A DNA stretch of 64,000 bases from Lachnospiraceae bacterium (GTDB lineage: Bacteria; Bacillota; Clostridia; Lachnospirales; Lachnospiraceae): the NCBI GenBank assembly GCA_024682075.1, contig JAIKZQ010000006.1:1-64000 (forward strand), read 5' to 3'. The translations under genes were made by a program, and so were the position numbers. Below, piece by piece: positions 62,673 to 64,000 of this stretch; within the stretch, counting starts at the first letter, position 1; each line of letters begins with the position of its first letter. Under the pieces are notes generated by a model, which saw only the letters and a program-made list of their open reading frames with translations, made no database searches and was not told the DNA's origin.

Positions 62673-62863
62673 AGATCCGGTTAATGTGCAGTGGAGGCAT
62701 CAATGAATTTTTGTCAGAATTGCGGAAGCTACCGAATATGTCATGCATGAAAAATGATGCTGAAAAAATTTAACCAATACTTGGCAAGTTTTGAAGAGTA
62801 ATTTTTTCCCATTCGCATAATATATAACTGTAAGGATTATTATTTTCTGAAGGGAAACATATT

Positions 62864-63844
62864 ATGAGAAGACCTAATGAAAGAAAACCTCTGGTAACCC
62901 ATATGTATACCGCTGATCCTTCGGCGCATGTCTTTGACGGGAAGGTTTATATCTATCCTTCACATGACATCGAGCTGGATGTGCCCGATGATGATGACGG
63001 CGAGCAGTACATGATGGAAGACTACCATGTGCTTTCCATGGATGATCTTGATTCCCCCTGCGTTGATAACGGTGTTGCAATCCATTATAAGGATATTCCC
63101 TGGGTCAAGCAGCAGATGTGGGCTCCGGATTGCGTCTATGTAAACGGAAAGTATTATCTTGTTTTTCCCGCAAAGGATAAGGAAGGAAAGTTCCGTATCG
63201 GTGTTGCGGAGTCAGACAGCCCTGTAGGACCTTTCAAGCCTCAGGAGAACTTCATTGAGGGAAGCTACAGCATCGATCCCGCGGTTCTTGTGGACGATGA
63301 CGGAAGGATCTACTGCTATAACGGCGGACTCTGGGGCGGACAGCTTGAGATGTGGCAGTCCGGAAGCTTTAATCCCGATGAGCCCAGACCCGAGGGAAAT
63401 GCTCCCGCGCTCGGACCTCTTTTTGCTGAGTTTAAGCAGGATATGACCGGATTTGTTTCGGCTCCCAGGCATATCGAGATCCTTGACGAGAACGGCGATC
63501 CCATCAAGGCATGTGATGAAGACCGCAGATATTTTGAAGATCCCTGGGTTTACAAGCATCACGGAAAGTATTATTTTTCATACTCGACCGGAACGACCCA
63601 TTACCTCTGCTATGCTGAGGGTGAAGGGCCTGAAGGTCCCTTTACCTATAAGGGAAGGATCATGGAGCCGGTTCTTGGCTGGACCACTCATCACTCAATC
63701 CTCGAGATAAACGGAGAGTGGTATATCTTCTACCATGACTGTGAGCTTTCAAAGGGTGTCACACATGAAAGATGTGTGAAGTACACCAAGCTGAACATTG
63801 CTGAGGATGGCACCATCGAGACTATCCATCCCTACGATGACTGA
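62864..63844 (+). CDS. GH43 arabinofuranosidase/xylosidase
   Basis: 326-aa five-bladed beta-propeller glycosidase without a signal peptide. Catalytic residues: general base Asp18 (TADPSAHVF), pKa modulator Asp in SYSIDPAVL and acid Glu in YFEDPWVY. It should release arabinose or xylose from imported hemicellulose oligosaccharides. GAAGGGAAACATATT gives the ribosome site for the ATG. The 191-base gap before it is AT-rich and contains a 15-codon zinc-ribbon-like remnant at 62703-62750. Confidence 0.9.
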   Translation: MRRPNERKPLVTHMYTADPSAHVFDGKVYIYPSHDIELDVPDDDDGEQYMMEDYHVLSMDDLDSPCVDNGVAIHYKDIPWVKQQMWAPDCVYVNGKYYLVFPAKDKEGKFRIGVAESDSPVGPFKPQENFIEGSYSIDPAVLVDDDGRIYCYNGGLWGGQLEMWQSGSFNPDEPRPEGNAPALGPLFAEFKQDMTGFVSAPRHIEILDENGDPIKACDEDRRYFEDPWVYKHHGKYYFSYSTGTTHYLCYAEGEGPEGPFTYKGRIMEPVLGWTTHHSILEINGEWYIFYHDCELSKGVTHERCVKYTKLNIAEDGTIETIHPYDD

Positions 63845-63867
63845 TCCGGATCTATAATGATTTTGCG

Positions 63868-63905
63868 GGACGGCTTTTGAATTCAAAGGCCGTCCTTTTG
63901 CTTTT
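63868..63905 (+). terminator. Intrinsic terminator
   Basis: Stem GGACGGC/GCCGTCC extended by TTTTG/CAAAG with a small loop, then TTTTGCTTTTT. Confidence 0.88.
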
Positions 63906-63921
63906 TCCGGGCGTTGGAAAA

Positions 63922-63974
63922 TTAAGGCTAATAAGCCTTAAAATATTGTTTATATAAGGGTTTTGTTATATAAT
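63922..63974 (+). promoter_or_regulatory. Promoter with upstream palindrome at right edge
   Basis: Perfect palindrome TTAAGGCT-AATA-AGCCTTAA (63922-63941), then TTGTTT (63946-63951), 17 bases and TATAAT (63969-63974). It drives a gene beyond the window. The palindrome placed next to the -35 is a likely operator. Confidence 0.6.
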
Positions 63975-64000
63975 TATCGGTGATTTTTTGAAACCGAAAG

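Overview
The window looks like a chromosomal segment of a Gram-positive anaerobe of the Lachnospiraceae (Butyrivibrio/Lachnospira-like); this is inferred from gene content and style, not from a marker gene. Supporting signs are mid-40s GC by eye, GGAGG ribosome sites, rubrerythrin with flanking rubredoxin domains, a DUF2975/XRE pair, a flagellin-like gene, chemoreceptors, many EAL and hybrid-kinase genes, and a large set of cytoplasmic pectin-oligosaccharide enzymes. No rRNA, CRISPR array, insertion sequence or integrase was seen. One tRNA gene is present, tRNA-Leu(AAG).

Layout. 1-2.3 kb: a small accessory patch (DUF4417 protein and an unrecognised 446-aa protein, divergent). 2.5-7.0 kb: a nickel-pincer-nucleotide operon larB-larC-(TPR protein)-larE, preceded by two small membrane proteins; no larA is in the window. 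7.1-11.5 kb: orphan prepilin, MATE exporter, AlaX-type tRNA editing protein, DUF2975/XRE pair with palindromic operators around a consensus promoter. 11.7-18.9 kb: hybrid histidine kinase with Hpt, rubrerythrin, two chemoreceptors. 19-24 kb: citrate synthase behind a 17-bp repeat array, a histone-H1-like Lys/Ala protein, an aberrant flagellin-like protein with a coiled-coil partner, and an MscS channel that looks leaderless.

24-35.7 kb and 43.5-52.2 kb are two halves of a hexuronate/pectin programme: uxuA-uxuB-acetylesterase, GH2, AraC regulator, GH3, then GH105, GH28, CE8 pectinesterase, kduI, kduD, an RpiB/LacA-like isomerase, a KDPG aldolase fused to a VOC domain, and KDG kinase. Oligogalacturonides would be de-esterified, trimmed and taken to 2-keto-3-deoxygluconate, phosphorylated, and cleaved to pyruvate and glyceraldehyde-3-phosphate. 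None of these enzymes has a visible signal peptide and no transporter is present, so import must be encoded elsewhere.

Between the two halves (35.8-43.4 kb) lie two EAL-domain proteins, a hybrid kinase and the most interesting locus: a small lipoprotein with five VYGPPE repeats immediately followed by a radical SAM/SPASM enzyme, probably a RiPP-type precursor and its maturase. 52.3-58.9 kb holds two membrane proteins, a CPBP protease, tRNA-Leu followed by an unusual array of hairpins that repeats the tRNA 3' end, a small XRE regulator with a tiny downstream ORF, a disrupted 5'-nucleotidase and a YdcF-family protein. 59-63.8 kb has a GH27 alpha-galactosidase, a lipoprotein, a serine hydrolase-GNAT fusion and a GH43 enzyme; a promoter with a palindrome at the right edge points to a gene outside the window.
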